Assembly: GCA_019115545.1 (NCBI GenBank)
Contig: DXDK01000036.1
Coordinates: 1-48,986, forward strand
Length of the DNA stretch: 48,986 nucleotides
From: Candidatus Evtepia faecavium
GTDB taxonomy: Bacteria; Bacillota; Clostridia; Oscillospirales; Oscillospiraceae
Reading direction: 5' to 3'
Positions 1 through 8,653 of this stretch are shown one piece after another (the first letter of the stretch is position 1; each line of letters begins with the position of its first letter). Made by a program: the position numbers and the translations under genes. The notes below the pieces were generated by a model. The model did no database searches, was not told where the DNA came from, and saw only the letters and a list, made by a program, of their open reading frames with translations.

Positions 1-768
1 ATGCGGGATGAATGGGTGGTCAGCCGGCACGGCTATCGGATCTCCTGCCGCAGCAACTGGGAGGGGCAGCGCCAGGTGGTCCTGGTCTGCCACGGCTTTG
101 GCAGCAGCAAGGACAGCCCCATGGTCCAGGCGCTGGACCGGACCCTCCCGGCCCACGGCATGGGGGTATACAGCTTTGACTTTCCCGCCCATGGGAAGAG
201 CCCTGCCGGGCCGGAGAGCCTGCGGGCCCCCTTCTGCATGGACGACCTCCTGGAGGTGGAGGCCCACCTCCGGGCCCGGGACCCGGGGGTGGAGATCGCC
301 TACTTCGCCTCCAGCTTCGGGGCCTATATCACCCTCCTCCGCCTGGCCCGGCAGCCCCGGCCCCGGGCCCGGGCCTTTCTGCGCTCGGCGGCGGTGACCA
401 TGCCCGCCCTGGTGGCCGGCTGGCTGGACAGCCGGGCCCAGGCCGACCTGGCCCGCCAGGGGTATTTCGTCCCCCAGCACGACTACGTCCGGGAGATGCG
501 CATCACCCCAGCGTTCCTGGCCGACCTGGCGGAGTACGACCTCTTCGCCCGCTACCGCCAGGGGAGCGCCCGGCTGGCCATGGTCCACGGCGGCCGGGAT
601 GACGTGGCCCCCACGGCGGCCGCCCGGCGGTTTGCCACCCGCTTCGGGGCCCGGCTGACGGTGCTTCCCCAGGGGGAGCACAACCTCATGGGCCCGGGGG
701 AGCTGGACCAAGTTTTGGCCCTGGCTCTGGATTTTTTCCGCCTTCCGGGGGAAAATGCCCCCCGATAA
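1..768 (+). CDS. alpha/beta hydrolase (serine aminopeptidase-like)
   Basis: 255 aa ORF; VLVCHGFGSSKD oxyanion region, nucleophile-elbow-like FASSFGA, C-terminal HGGRDDV...GEHNL. The true start could lie upstream of the window. Confidence 0.8.
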   Translation: MRDEWVVSRHGYRISCRSNWEGQRQVVLVCHGFGSSKDSPMVQALDRTLPAHGMGVYSFDFPAHGKSPAGPESLRAPFCMDDLLEVEAHLRARDPGVEIAYFASSFGAYITLLRLARQPRPRARAFLRSAAVTMPALVAGWLDSRAQADLARQGYFVPQHDYVREMRITPAFLADLAEYDLFARYRQGSARLAMVHGGRDDVAPTAAARRFATRFGARLTVLPQGEHNLMGPGELDQVLALALDFFRLPGENAPR

Positions 769-856
769 CCCCCTGGGAGGGCCTTGCAATCGGGAAAAAT
801 TCCAGGTATAATAAAGATGAACTCCTGTGCACCCTGGTACACGGCACCACCCGATG

Positions 857-913
857 TTGTGGGGCCAGGGTCCCTGCCCCACAATAGGGCGGAAAAAAGC
901 CCTTTTCCGCCCT
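857..913. repeat. two adjacent hairpins in the intergenic region
   Basis: TTGTGGGGCCAGGGTCCCTGCCCCACAA (857-884), then AGGGCGGAAAA-aagccc-TTTTCCGCCCT (886-913). Confidence 0.7.
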
Positions 914-987
914 GGGCACCGCCTCCGGAACACAGTCAGGGGGTGGGAACGATCTTGTTACTCTTTTGTTAAACTTTTGTTTTCTTC

Positions 988-1016
988 TTGCAATTTTTGA
1001 AGGGGTGTGGTATACT
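988..1016 (+). promoter_or_regulatory. predicted sigma-A promoter of the M23 peptidase gene
   Basis: TTGCAA - 17 nt - TATACT with extended -10 TGTGG. Confidence 0.65.
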
Positions 1017-1070
1017 GCACCTGTTAGCATTGGAAACCCACGGAAGAAAACGTAATGAGGTGAGGCTACT

Positions 1071-2393
1071 ATGCAGCATATCCTAAGCTCCAAGGAGCGG
1101 GGGAAGCGGCTTGTCGCGTGGCTCATGACGCTGGTCATGCTCCTGTTCGTCATGTCCTCTGCCCTGCCCGCAGCCCAGGCTGTGACCCAGGATGAGATCA
1201 ACGACCTCAAATCCCAGGCCGCCAGCCTCAAGGAGGAACAGGCAGAGCTCCAGTCCCAGCTGGACAAGCTCTCCAATTCCAAAAACGCTGCCTTGGACCA
1301 GAAGTTCGTTCTGGAAGAGAAGATCAACGTGCTCCAGGAACAGATCGCCCTCTCTGAGCAGGCCATCCAGGACTACGGCGAGATGATCGACCAGAAGGAA
1401 GTGGAACTGGCGGAAGCCCAAGCGGAAGAAGCCAAGTATCAGGAGGAGTTCAACGAGCGTGTCCGCAACATGGAGGAGCGGGGGAGCGTGTCCTATTGGT
1501 CCGTTCTCTTCAACGCCAGCAGCTTTTCTGACCTGCTGGATCAGATCAACGCCATCTCCGAAGTGATGGACTACGACAACGAAGTGATGGACAACCTGGC
1601 CGCCGCCCGTCAGGCAGTGGCCGACGCCAAGGCCGACCTGGAGGAGAACAAGGCCGCCGAAGAGGCCGCCAAGTCCGACCTGGAGAGCCAGAAGGCCTCC
1701 CTGGCCAGCGAGCAGGCCAAGGTGGAAGCCACCATCTCCGAGATCAACAGCCAGTCTGACGCCTACTCCCAGAAGATGCACGAGCTGGAGGACGACTCCG
1801 ACAACGTCGCCAACCAGATCGCCCAGGCGGAAAAGACCTACCAGGCTCAGATCGAGGCCCAGAAGAAGGCCGAGGAAGCCAAGCGGCAGCAGCAGCTTGC
1901 CCAGCAGCAGGCCCAACAGAACCAGCAGAACCAGTCTAACAGCGGTTCCAGCGACGGCAGCGCCTCCACCCCCAGCGGCGGCGGCAGCGCCAGCTCCAGC
2001 GGGTATCTGTGGCCCCTGTCCGGCTACACCCGGGTCTCCTCTCCCTTCGGTTACCGGATCTGCCCCTTCCACGGCAGAGAGCTCCACGGCGGCTGTGACA
2101 TTCCCGCCCCCGGCGGCACCCCCATCATGGCGGCCAAGAGCGGCGTGGTGGTGATCTCCACCTATGGTTCCTCCTACGGCAACTACGTGGTCATCGCCCA
2201 CGGCGACGGGTCCCGCACCATGTACGCCCACCAGTCCAAGCGGGCTGTGTCTGTGGGCCAGACGGTGTCCCAGGGCCAGGTCATCGGCTATGTGGGTACC
2301 ACCGGCAGCTCCACCGGTAACCACCTGCACTTCGAGCTGTGGCTCAACAGCTCCAGCAGCAGCCGGGTGAACCCCGTGGCCTACTGCTTCTAA
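1071..2393 (+). CDS. murein hydrolase activator / M23 family metallopeptidase with N-terminal coiled coil
   Basis: Signal peptide, long coiled coil, Q/S/G linker, C-terminal HGGCDIPAPGGTPI...GNHLHFEL LytM motifs. Confidence 0.9.
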   Translation: MQHILSSKERGKRLVAWLMTLVMLLFVMSSALPAAQAVTQDEINDLKSQAASLKEEQAELQSQLDKLSNSKNAALDQKFVLEEKINVLQEQIALSEQAIQDYGEMIDQKEVELAEAQAEEAKYQEEFNERVRNMEERGSVSYWSVLFNASSFSDLLDQINAISEVMDYDNEVMDNLAAARQAVADAKADLEENKAAEEAAKSDLESQKASLASEQAKVEATISEINSQSDAYSQKMHELEDDSDNVANQIAQAEKTYQAQIEAQKKAEEAKRQQQLAQQQAQQNQQNQSNSGSSDGSASTPSGGGSASSSGYLWPLSGYTRVSSPFGYRICPFHGRELHGGCDIPAPGGTPIMAAKSGVVVISTYGSSYGNYVVIAHGDGSRTMYAHQSKRAVSVGQTVSQGQVIGYVGTTGSSTGNHLHFELWLNSSSSSRVNPVAYCF

Positions 2394-2422
2394 GCCAGGT
2401 ACACAAACCCAACCAATTCGGA

Positions 2423-2456
2423 AAAGAGGACCGTTCCCTCCGGAACGGTCCTCTTT
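2423..2456. terminator. bidirectional intrinsic terminator
   Basis: AAAGAGGACCGTTCC-ctcc-GGAACGGTCCTCTTT between convergent genes. Confidence 0.85.
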
Positions 2457-2472
2457 CTGTATGCTGCGGGGG

Positions 2473-3156
2473 TTATCCCTCCACGGCCACCACGGTGAGC
2501 ACCCCATCGGCCACGGTAAAGCGGATGTTTTTCCCTCCGAAGGACAGGCCGTACACCCGCTGGGGGTCGGCCTGGTAGGAGGGCCGGGGATCCTGGGCCA
2601 GCACCCCCTCCAAGGCGGCCCGGTCCTCCGGGGGCACGGCGGCCAGCAGGTCCGGGGGGAACACCACCTGCAAAAGCGCCCGGGGATGGCCCGCCAAAAA
2701 CCCCTCCGCCGCCTCGGGGTGGGCGTCGGTGGGGATATAGGGCTTCAGGTCCAGAATGGGGGTGCCGTCCATCAGGTCGGCCCCCAGGACGTGGATCACC
2801 GGCCCCAGGCGGGGATCCTGCTGGATCTGGTGGATCTTCACGCAGGACAGGCCGATGGGGTTGGGCCGGAAGGGGGAGCGGGTGGCAAAGACCCCCATCC
2901 GGGTGTTCCCCCCCAGCCGGGGCGGGCGGACGGTGGGGGACCACCCCTGCCGGGCGGACTGGGAGAACACCCACACCACCCACAGGTGGGAGAACCCCTC
3001 CAGCCCCCGGAGGGCGTCGGGGTTCCGGTAGGCCGGCTGGAAGACGATGGTGGAGCGCAGCTCCTCCACCAGGCCGCTCTGCCGGGGGATGCCAAACTTG
3101 TCCGGGAAGGCGCTGCGCATGGTGGCGATGACGTGCATGGGGACGGGGTCTTGCAT
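2473..3156 (-). CDS. trmO: tRNA (N6-threonylcarbamoyladenosine(37)-N6)-methyltransferase TrmO
   Basis: FGIPRQSGLVEELRSTIVF, LEGFSHLWVVWVF, RPPRLGGNTRMGVFATRSPFRPNPIGLS are TrmO/YaeB (UPF0066) motifs; start MQDPVP at 3156. Confidence 0.9.
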   Translation of the reverse strand: MQDPVPMHVIATMRSAFPDKFGIPRQSGLVEELRSTIVFQPAYRNPDALRGLEGFSHLWVVWVFSQSARQGWSPTVRPPRLGGNTRMGVFATRSPFRPNPIGLSCVKIHQIQQDPRLGPVIHVLGADLMDGTPILDLKPYIPTDAHPEAAEGFLAGHPRALLQVVFPPDLLAAVPPEDRAALEGVLAQDPRPSYQADPQRVYGLSFGGKNIRFTVADGVLTVVAVEG

Positions 3157-3262
3157 GGATACACCTGCTCTCTGGGGAGATTTTTTCCCTCTCAGTATAG
3201 AAACTGGGGCGGGAAAAAGCAAGAAAATCTTGGCAGCGGGGCAGAAAATGGGGGAGTTTGCC

Positions 3263-3290
3263 TTGTCCCCCGGGAAAACCATGGTATAAT
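3263..3290 (+). promoter_or_regulatory. predicted promoter of the CoA-transferase gene
   Basis: TTGTCC - 16 nt - TATAAT with ATGG extended -10. Confidence 0.5.
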
Positions 3291-3361
3291 ATGCCGTGGA
3301 AATTTTGTCCGGGGCCGGTTGCCGGCGCCCGAAGACTGCAATCGAAGGAGACACGATCTAC

Positions 3362-5008
3362 ATGGAGAAACGAATCACCGCCGCCCAGGCAGCGGCGCTG
3401 GTGAAGGACGGCTGCACCCTGGCCACCACAGGGTTCAACGGCTTCGGCTGCCCGGAGGACCTGATGATGGCCCTGGCGGAGCAGTATGACCAGACCGGCC
3501 ACCCCCTGGACCTCACCCTGGTGAAGTGCACCAGCCAGGGGGACGGCAAGGGCCGGGGGATCAGCCGCCTGGCGGAGAAGCCCGGCCTGTTCCGGGAGCT
3601 CATCGTCTCCCACATGGGCTATGACCCCGGCCTGCGGAAGATCGTCCAGGAGGAGAAGGCCGCCTGCTACATGCTCCCCCTGGGGAACCTGATGAAGCTC
3701 TTCCAGGCCATCGCCGGGGGCCTGCCGGGGGCCATCGCCACCACCGGCCTGGGGACCTTCGCCGACCCCCGCAACGGCGGCGGCAAGATCAACCAGAAGG
3801 CCAAGGACGCCGGGCGGGAGGTGGTCTCCCTGGTGGAGCTGGGGGGCAAGGAGTGCCTGTTCTACCCCGCCTTTCCCATTGACGTCTGCTTTATCCGGGC
3901 CACCTACGGGGACGAGGCAGGCAACCTCTCCATCCGGGACGAGGCCATGAACATCGAGCAGTTCGAGGTGGCCGCCGCCGTCCACAACTCCGGGGGCATC
4001 GTCATCGCCCAGGTGGACAAGATCGTCAAAGCCGGGACCATCCCCCCCAAGGAGGTGGTGATCCACGGCTTCATGGTGGATTACGTGGTGGAGGGCCGGC
4101 CGGAGTACAGCCGCCAGAGCTTTGCCACCGACGCCTTCCGGCCGGAGATCGCCGGCCTGGCCCAGGTCCCCGTGGAGGAGGTGCCCCCCCTGTCCATGGG
4201 TCCCCGGAAGATCTGCTGCCGCCGGGCGGTGATGGAACTGCGGCCGGACTCCCTCATCAACCTGGGCATCGGCATGCCCGGGGGCATCGGCGCCGTGGCC
4301 CAGGAGGAGGGCCTGGCCGACCTGTTCACCGTCTCCGTGGAGTGCGGCCCCATCGGGGGCGTGCCCCTGGGGGGCATCGACTTCGGCGCGGCGGTGAACC
4401 CCGAGGCCATATACCGTATGTCCGACACCCTCCAGCTCTACGACGGCGGGGCCCTGGACATGGCGGTGCTGGGCTTTGCCGAGGTGGACCGCTACGGCAA
4501 CGTGAACGCCTCCAGCTTCCACGGGCGGATGGTGGGCCCGGGGGGCTTCATCGACATCACCCAGAACGCCCGGAAGCTCTGCTTCATCGGCACCTTCACC
4601 GCCGGCAAGCAGGACGTGGGCCTGCGGGACAACGGCCTGGTGATCCGCACCCAGGGCCCCCAGAAGAAGTTTTTGGCGGAGGTGGAGTCCATCACCTTCT
4701 CCGGCCGGGAGGCGGTGCGGAAGGGCCAGGAGGTCCTCTACATCACCGAGCGGGCGGTGTTCCGCCTGGAGAAGGAGGGCATCACCCTGGTGGAGATCGC
4801 CCACGGGGTGGACCTGCAGCGGGACATTCTGGACCAGATGGACTTCCAGCCGGTGATCCCCGAGTACATCCGCTACATGGATCCCCGCCTCTTCCGCCCC
4901 GGCCCCATGGGCCTCACCCCGGAGCAGATGGAGATGGTGGACCCGGAATACGAGTTCTGGCGGGACCTGCGCCGTCCCAAAGGGGAAGGCGGGGAGAGCC
5001 GTGGCTGA
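3362..5008 (+). CDS. acyl-CoA:acetate/3-ketoacid (propionate-type) CoA-transferase
   Basis: PCT/YdiF family motifs: TVSVECGPIGGVPLGGIDFGAAVNPEAI with catalytic Glu, GGALDMAVLGFAEVDRYGNVN, GPGGFIDITQNA. GGAG RBS upstream of ATG 3362. Confidence 0.88.
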   Translation: MEKRITAAQAAALVKDGCTLATTGFNGFGCPEDLMMALAEQYDQTGHPLDLTLVKCTSQGDGKGRGISRLAEKPGLFRELIVSHMGYDPGLRKIVQEEKAACYMLPLGNLMKLFQAIAGGLPGAIATTGLGTFADPRNGGGKINQKAKDAGREVVSLVELGGKECLFYPAFPIDVCFIRATYGDEAGNLSIRDEAMNIEQFEVAAAVHNSGGIVIAQVDKIVKAGTIPPKEVVIHGFMVDYVVEGRPEYSRQSFATDAFRPEIAGLAQVPVEEVPPLSMGPRKICCRRAVMELRPDSLINLGIGMPGGIGAVAQEEGLADLFTVSVECGPIGGVPLGGIDFGAAVNPEAIYRMSDTLQLYDGGALDMAVLGFAEVDRYGNVNASSFHGRMVGPGGFIDITQNARKLCFIGTFTAGKQDVGLRDNGLVIRTQGPQKKFLAEVESITFSGREAVRKGQEVLYITERAVFRLEKEGITLVEIAHGVDLQRDILDQMDFQPVIPEYIRYMDPRLFRPGPMGLTPEQMEMVDPEYEFWRDLRRPKGEGGESRG

Positions 5009-5861
5009 ACCCCGCCATGCCCCGCTGCCCATGCTCCAGGACATCGCCCCCAGCCTCTACCAGGTGGCCTATGCCCCCCGGCCGCCCCGGGAGGGCAGCC
5101 CCTGCTTCCTCTTCCGGGGCCGGGAGATCCTGGAGGGGGAGGCGGAGGGCCAGCTGACCCTCCCCACCTGGGGGGAGCTGGCCCACGCTGTGGAGGCCCC
5201 CCAGTGGCTCTTCCGCATCGACGAGACCGACTACTACCTGGCGGCCGAGGGGGGCGCGGCCCCCTTGCCGGCGGGATACGGCTGGGTCAACCTCCGGGAG
5301 AGCCGGGGAAAGAAATCCCGCCTGCTCCGGTTTGCCGAGTCCACGGCCTATCACCTGGCCCTGTGGTACCGGGACAACCGCTTCTGCGGCCGGTGCGGCG
5401 GGGAGACCCAGCCCGATGACCGGGAGCGGATGCTCCGCTGCCCCCGGTGCGGCAACCTCATCTATCCCAAGATCGCCCCGGCGGTGATCGTGGCGGTGAC
5501 CCACGGGGACCGGATCCTCATGACCCGCTACCAGGGCCGGGCCTACAAGGGCTACGCCCTCATCGCCGGCTTCACCGAGGTGGGGGAGACCGCCGAGGAC
5601 ACCGTCCGCCGGGAGGTCTTTGAAGAGGTGGGCCTGCGGGTGAAGGACATCCGCTACTACGGCAGCCAGCCCTGGGGGGTGGATTCCAACCTGCTCCTGG
5701 GCTTCTTCGCCCACCTGGAGGGCGGGGAGGAGATCCACTTAGACCGCCAGGAGCTCTCCCAGGCCGGCTGGTACCGGCGGGAGGAGATCGACCTGGCCCC
5801 CGACGGCTACAGCCTCACCAACCACATGATCCAGGCCTTCCGCCGGGGAGACTGGGACTGA
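5001..5861 (+). CDS. nudC: NAD(+) diphosphatase NudC (zinc ribbon + Nudix)
   Basis: FCGRCGGETQ...LRCPRCGNLIYPKIAPAVI zinc ribbon and Nudix box GFTEVGETAEDTVRREVFEEVG; SQPWG motif. GTG start overlaps the upstream gene by 8 nt. Confidence 0.92.
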   Translation: MAEPRHAPLPMLQDIAPSLYQVAYAPRPPREGSPCFLFRGREILEGEAEGQLTLPTWGELAHAVEAPQWLFRIDETDYYLAAEGGAAPLPAGYGWVNLRESRGKKSRLLRFAESTAYHLALWYRDNRFCGRCGGETQPDDRERMLRCPRCGNLIYPKIAPAVIVAVTHGDRILMTRYQGRAYKGYALIAGFTEVGETAEDTVRREVFEEVGLRVKDIRYYGSQPWGVDSNLLLGFFAHLEGGEEIHLDRQELSQAGWYRREEIDLAPDGYSLTNHMIQAFRRGDWD

Positions 5862-5883
5862 GCACAGCAAAGGAGAGATCGCA

Positions 5884-6435
5884 ATGACTTACGACGAGGC
5901 CCTGGCCCTGCTGAAGGAGTACAACCAGGGAGAGTTTCACTTAAAGCACGCCTACATCGTCTCCGACGTCATGGGCTGGTTCGCCGACCAGCTGGGCTAC
6001 GGGGCGGAGCGGGACTTCTGGTCCATTGTGGGCCTGCTTCACGACCTGGACTTTGAGCAGTACCCCGACCAGCACTGCATCAAGTCCCAGGAGATCATGG
6101 GCCAGCACGGGGTGGACGAGACCATCATCCGCGCCACCGCCAGCCATGGCTACGGCATCACCGTGGACATCAAGCCCGAGCATATGATGGAGAAGGTCCT
6201 CTTCGCCACCGACGAGCTCACCGGCCTCATTGGGGCGGCCGCCCTGATGCGCCCCTCCAAGAGCGTCTCCGACCTGGAGGTGAAGTCGGTGAAGAAGAAG
6301 TTCAAGGACAAGAAGTTCGCCGCCGGCTGCTCCCGGGAGGTCATCCTCCAGGGGGCCGAGATGCTGGGCTGGGATCTGGACCACCTCATCGACCAGACCA
6401 TCCAGGCCATGCGCTCCAGCAGCCACGTGGATTGA
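5884..6435 (+). CDS. HD domain-containing protein (HDIG-type hydrolase)
   Basis: GLLHDLDFEQYPDQHC with conserved HD, N-terminal LKHAYIVSDVM. Confidence 0.8.
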   Translation: MTYDEALALLKEYNQGEFHLKHAYIVSDVMGWFADQLGYGAERDFWSIVGLLHDLDFEQYPDQHCIKSQEIMGQHGVDETIIRATASHGYGITVDIKPEHMMEKVLFATDELTGLIGAAALMRPSKSVSDLEVKSVKKKFKDKKFAAGCSREVILQGAEMLGWDLDHLIDQTIQAMRSSSHVD

Positions 6436-6442
6436 GCCAGGT

Positions 6443-6466
6443 CCCGGTCCCCGGAGAGGGACCGGG
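6443..6466. terminator. intrinsic terminator between convergent genes
   Basis: CCCGGTCCC-cggaga-GGGACCGGG followed by gccttt. Confidence 0.75.
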
Positions 6467-6474
6467 GCCTTTCC

Positions 6475-7182
6475 TCATCCCAGCCACAGGGTGAACCCCC
6501 AGGAAGCCGGCCAGATCAGCACCAGGGCGGGGAGAAGGTTGGCCGCCCGGATGGGTTTGATCTGGGCGATGCTCAGCCCCAGAACGAAGGTCAGCAGGCC
6601 GCCGGTGGCTACAAAGTCGTCCAGCATGGTGGGGGTGCTAAGGGGCAGCAGGAACTGGGCGGCATAGAAGCAGGCGCTGAGGATCACAAACTGGGGCAGG
6701 ACGATGAGGTTCATGGCCCGGCCCAGGGTGGTGGCAAAGAGAGCGGCGGCGAAGATGTCCATCACCGCCTTGGACAGGAGGATGGTCATGTCCCCGGAGA
6801 GCCCCTCCTGGAAGGCGCCAAAGAGGTTGGTGCCGCTGGCGCAGAGGGTGACGGTGACCAGAAGGTAAAACCGCATGTAGGCCTCCGTGTCCCCAGGGAT
6901 GGAGAAATGGAGCTTGCGCAGGACCCGCTGGAACAGCCCCTGGATCCGCTCTTCCAGCCGGGTGACCTCCCCGATGAGGCCCCCCAGCACCAGGGCCAGG
7001 ATCACTGCCGGCAGGGAGTGGAGCCGGCCCAGGGAGATCATCCCAATGGCCATGGCGGCCACGCCGAAGATGACGTTCATGGGCTCCTTGATGCGGCTGG
7101 GGATGTGGTCTTTGATGGCGCTGCCTACGTTGGTGCCCAGCAGCACGTAGGCGCAGTCCAGAATGATGCCTCTTGGGATCAT
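6475..7182 (-). CDS. DUF554 family membrane protein
   Basis: MIPRGIILDCAYVLLGTNVGSAIKDHIP...ILALVLGGLIGE; multiple TM; ATG at 7182 with RBS. Confidence 0.85.
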   Translation of the reverse strand: MIPRGIILDCAYVLLGTNVGSAIKDHIPSRIKEPMNVIFGVAAMAIGMISLGRLHSLPAVILALVLGGLIGEVTRLEERIQGLFQRVLRKLHFSIPGDTEAYMRFYLLVTVTLCASGTNLFGAFQEGLSGDMTILLSKAVMDIFAAALFATTLGRAMNLIVLPQFVILSACFYAAQFLLPLSTPTMLDDFVATGGLLTFVLGLSIAQIKPIRAANLLPALVLIWPASWGFTLWLG

Positions 7183-7309
7183 AGCAAAGCCTCCTTGACG
7201 GGCAAACCTGCCCTTTGCAAAATGACGGAGCATTTTAACATGCAGATGAGCTCCCGTCAAGAGGGGAACAGGCAAGAAACCTTGCAAAATGAAAAGCCCT
7301 CCCGCCCCC

Positions 7310-7338
7310 TTGCGGGGCAGGGGGTGCTGTGGTAGAAT
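7310..7338 (+). promoter_or_regulatory. predicted promoter of the lipoprotein gene
   Basis: TTGCGG - 17 nt - TAGAAT with extended -10 TGTGG. Confidence 0.5.
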
Positions 7339-7398
7339 GAAACCCGATCCGCCCCCATGGGTTTGGGGGCCTATCCACGAAGACAGGAGGAATTTCCC

Positions 7399-7845
7399 AT
7401 GCGAAAACTCTGCCTCGGGGCGCTGCTGCTGTGCGCCCTGCTCCTCTGCGCCTGCCAGAGTACCGGAAACCAGGAGGACCAGCAGGCCGCCTCCTACCAG
7501 GAGGCCATGGCAAAGGCCCAGGCCATCCAGATCCAGGACGCCGCCGGCCAGACGGTGGACACCCTCTCCCAGCAGGAGGAGATCGAAACCTTCCTGGAGG
7601 AGCTGGACCTGGGCCACTGGACCTATCAGGAGGCTGCCCCCCAGACACAGCCCCTGGGGGCCTTCGTGCTCATTGAGGAGTCCACCATCAAGCTGGGCCA
7701 GACCGAGCCCGACGGCTGGATGGAGATCTGCCGCATCCTCTGCTATCCCGAGGACACCATCACCCTGGAGATCCTGGGCCTCAGCCTTCCTTTCACGTTG
7801 GAGGAGGCGGCCTGGGAGACCCTGGCCGCCCGGCTCCCGGCGTAA
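7399..7845 (+). CDS. hypothetical lipoprotein
   Basis: MRKLCLGALLLCALLLCACQS signal peptide with lipobox; AGGAGG RBS upstream. Confidence 0.75.
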   Translation: MRKLCLGALLLCALLLCACQSTGNQEDQQAASYQEAMAKAQAIQIQDAAGQTVDTLSQQEEIETFLEELDLGHWTYQEAAPQTQPLGAFVLIEESTIKLGQTEPDGWMEICRILCYPEDTITLEILGLSLPFTLEEAAWETLAARLPA

Positions 7846-7856
7846 AGGAAACAGGA

Positions 7857-7900
7857 AAAACACGCTGCCTCACCGTTCTGCGGTGGGACAGCGCGTTTTT
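7857..7900. terminator. intrinsic terminator
   Basis: ACACGCTGcctCACCGttctgCGGTGggaCAGCGCGTTTTTT. Confidence 0.75.
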
Positions 7901-7926
7901 TCATGGGGGGAAAGGGAAAGCCCCTG

Positions 7927-8634
7927 TTACATATGGAACCGCCGGCGGACCTCCTCCCGGAGAGAGGGGACCCGGCGCACCACGATGAGGGGGATGAGCA
8001 GTACGACGCACACCGCCACCACGATGAGGGACCACCCAGGGGACCAGCTCCCCTGGAAATAGACATCCACAAAGGCCTCCACCCCCAGGGTGAACACCCC
8101 CAGGGAGCCGATGACCAGGGCCATGGAGGACAGGGTGCTCCGGCGGCGGGGCCCCATGGTGAGCCCCCAGAAGAGGAACAGGGCCCCCAGCCAGAGGATG
8201 ATGGGCAGGGCCAGGTGGAGGTACCAGTCCCACCCGTCCAGGTCCACGGCGATGAGGGAGACGTACACGGCGATGGCCAGCACGTCGGCCAGCAGCTGGA
8301 GGCGGAAGGTGTCCTTCCGATGGTGGAGCAGGGGAGGCACCGTCCAGATCCACAGCATGATGGCCGCCCCGATGACGTACAGGGACCAGGCCCGCTGGGT
8401 CAGCAGGAACTGGTTGAGCACCCCGCAGCACACCGCCACCGAGGCCAGCACCGTGGTGATGAGGATGGCGGCAGGGCGTTTGGAGGAGGGGGCCACCTCC
8501 TTCCGCTCCGTGGGGAAAGGCTTGGCAGAGGTCTGGTCCACGGGCTGGTTGGGGTTATAGACCGGCGTGTGGCAGAGGGGGCAGAAGGCCGCCGTCTTGT
8601 CCAGCTCCACGCCGCAGTTGACGCAGTATGACAA
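7927..8634 (-). CDS. zinc-ribbon multi-pass membrane protein (DUF6320-like)
   Basis: MSYCVNCGVELDKTAAFCPLCHTPV double CxxC ribbon followed by about 6 hydrophobic segments; TTG start with GGAGG RBS. Confidence 0.75.
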   Translation of the reverse strand: MSYCVNCGVELDKTAAFCPLCHTPVYNPNQPVDQTSAKPFPTERKEVAPSSKRPAAILITTVLASVAVCCGVLNQFLLTQRAWSLYVIGAAIMLWIWTVPPLLHHRKDTFRLQLLADVLAIAVYVSLIAVDLDGWDWYLHLALPIILWLGALFLFWGLTMGPRRRSTLSSMALVIGSLGVFTLGVEAFVDVYFQGSWSPGWSLIVVAVCVVLLIPLIVVRRVPSLREEVRRRFHM

Positions 8635-8653
8635 AAAAACACCTCCCGATGGG

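Noticed and set aside
2390-5044. 884-aa minus-strand ORF
   Set aside because: Antisense to trmO's intergenic region and the strongly supported CoA-transferase; low-complexity Gly/His/Pro/Arg composition typical of the complementary frame of GC-rich genes.
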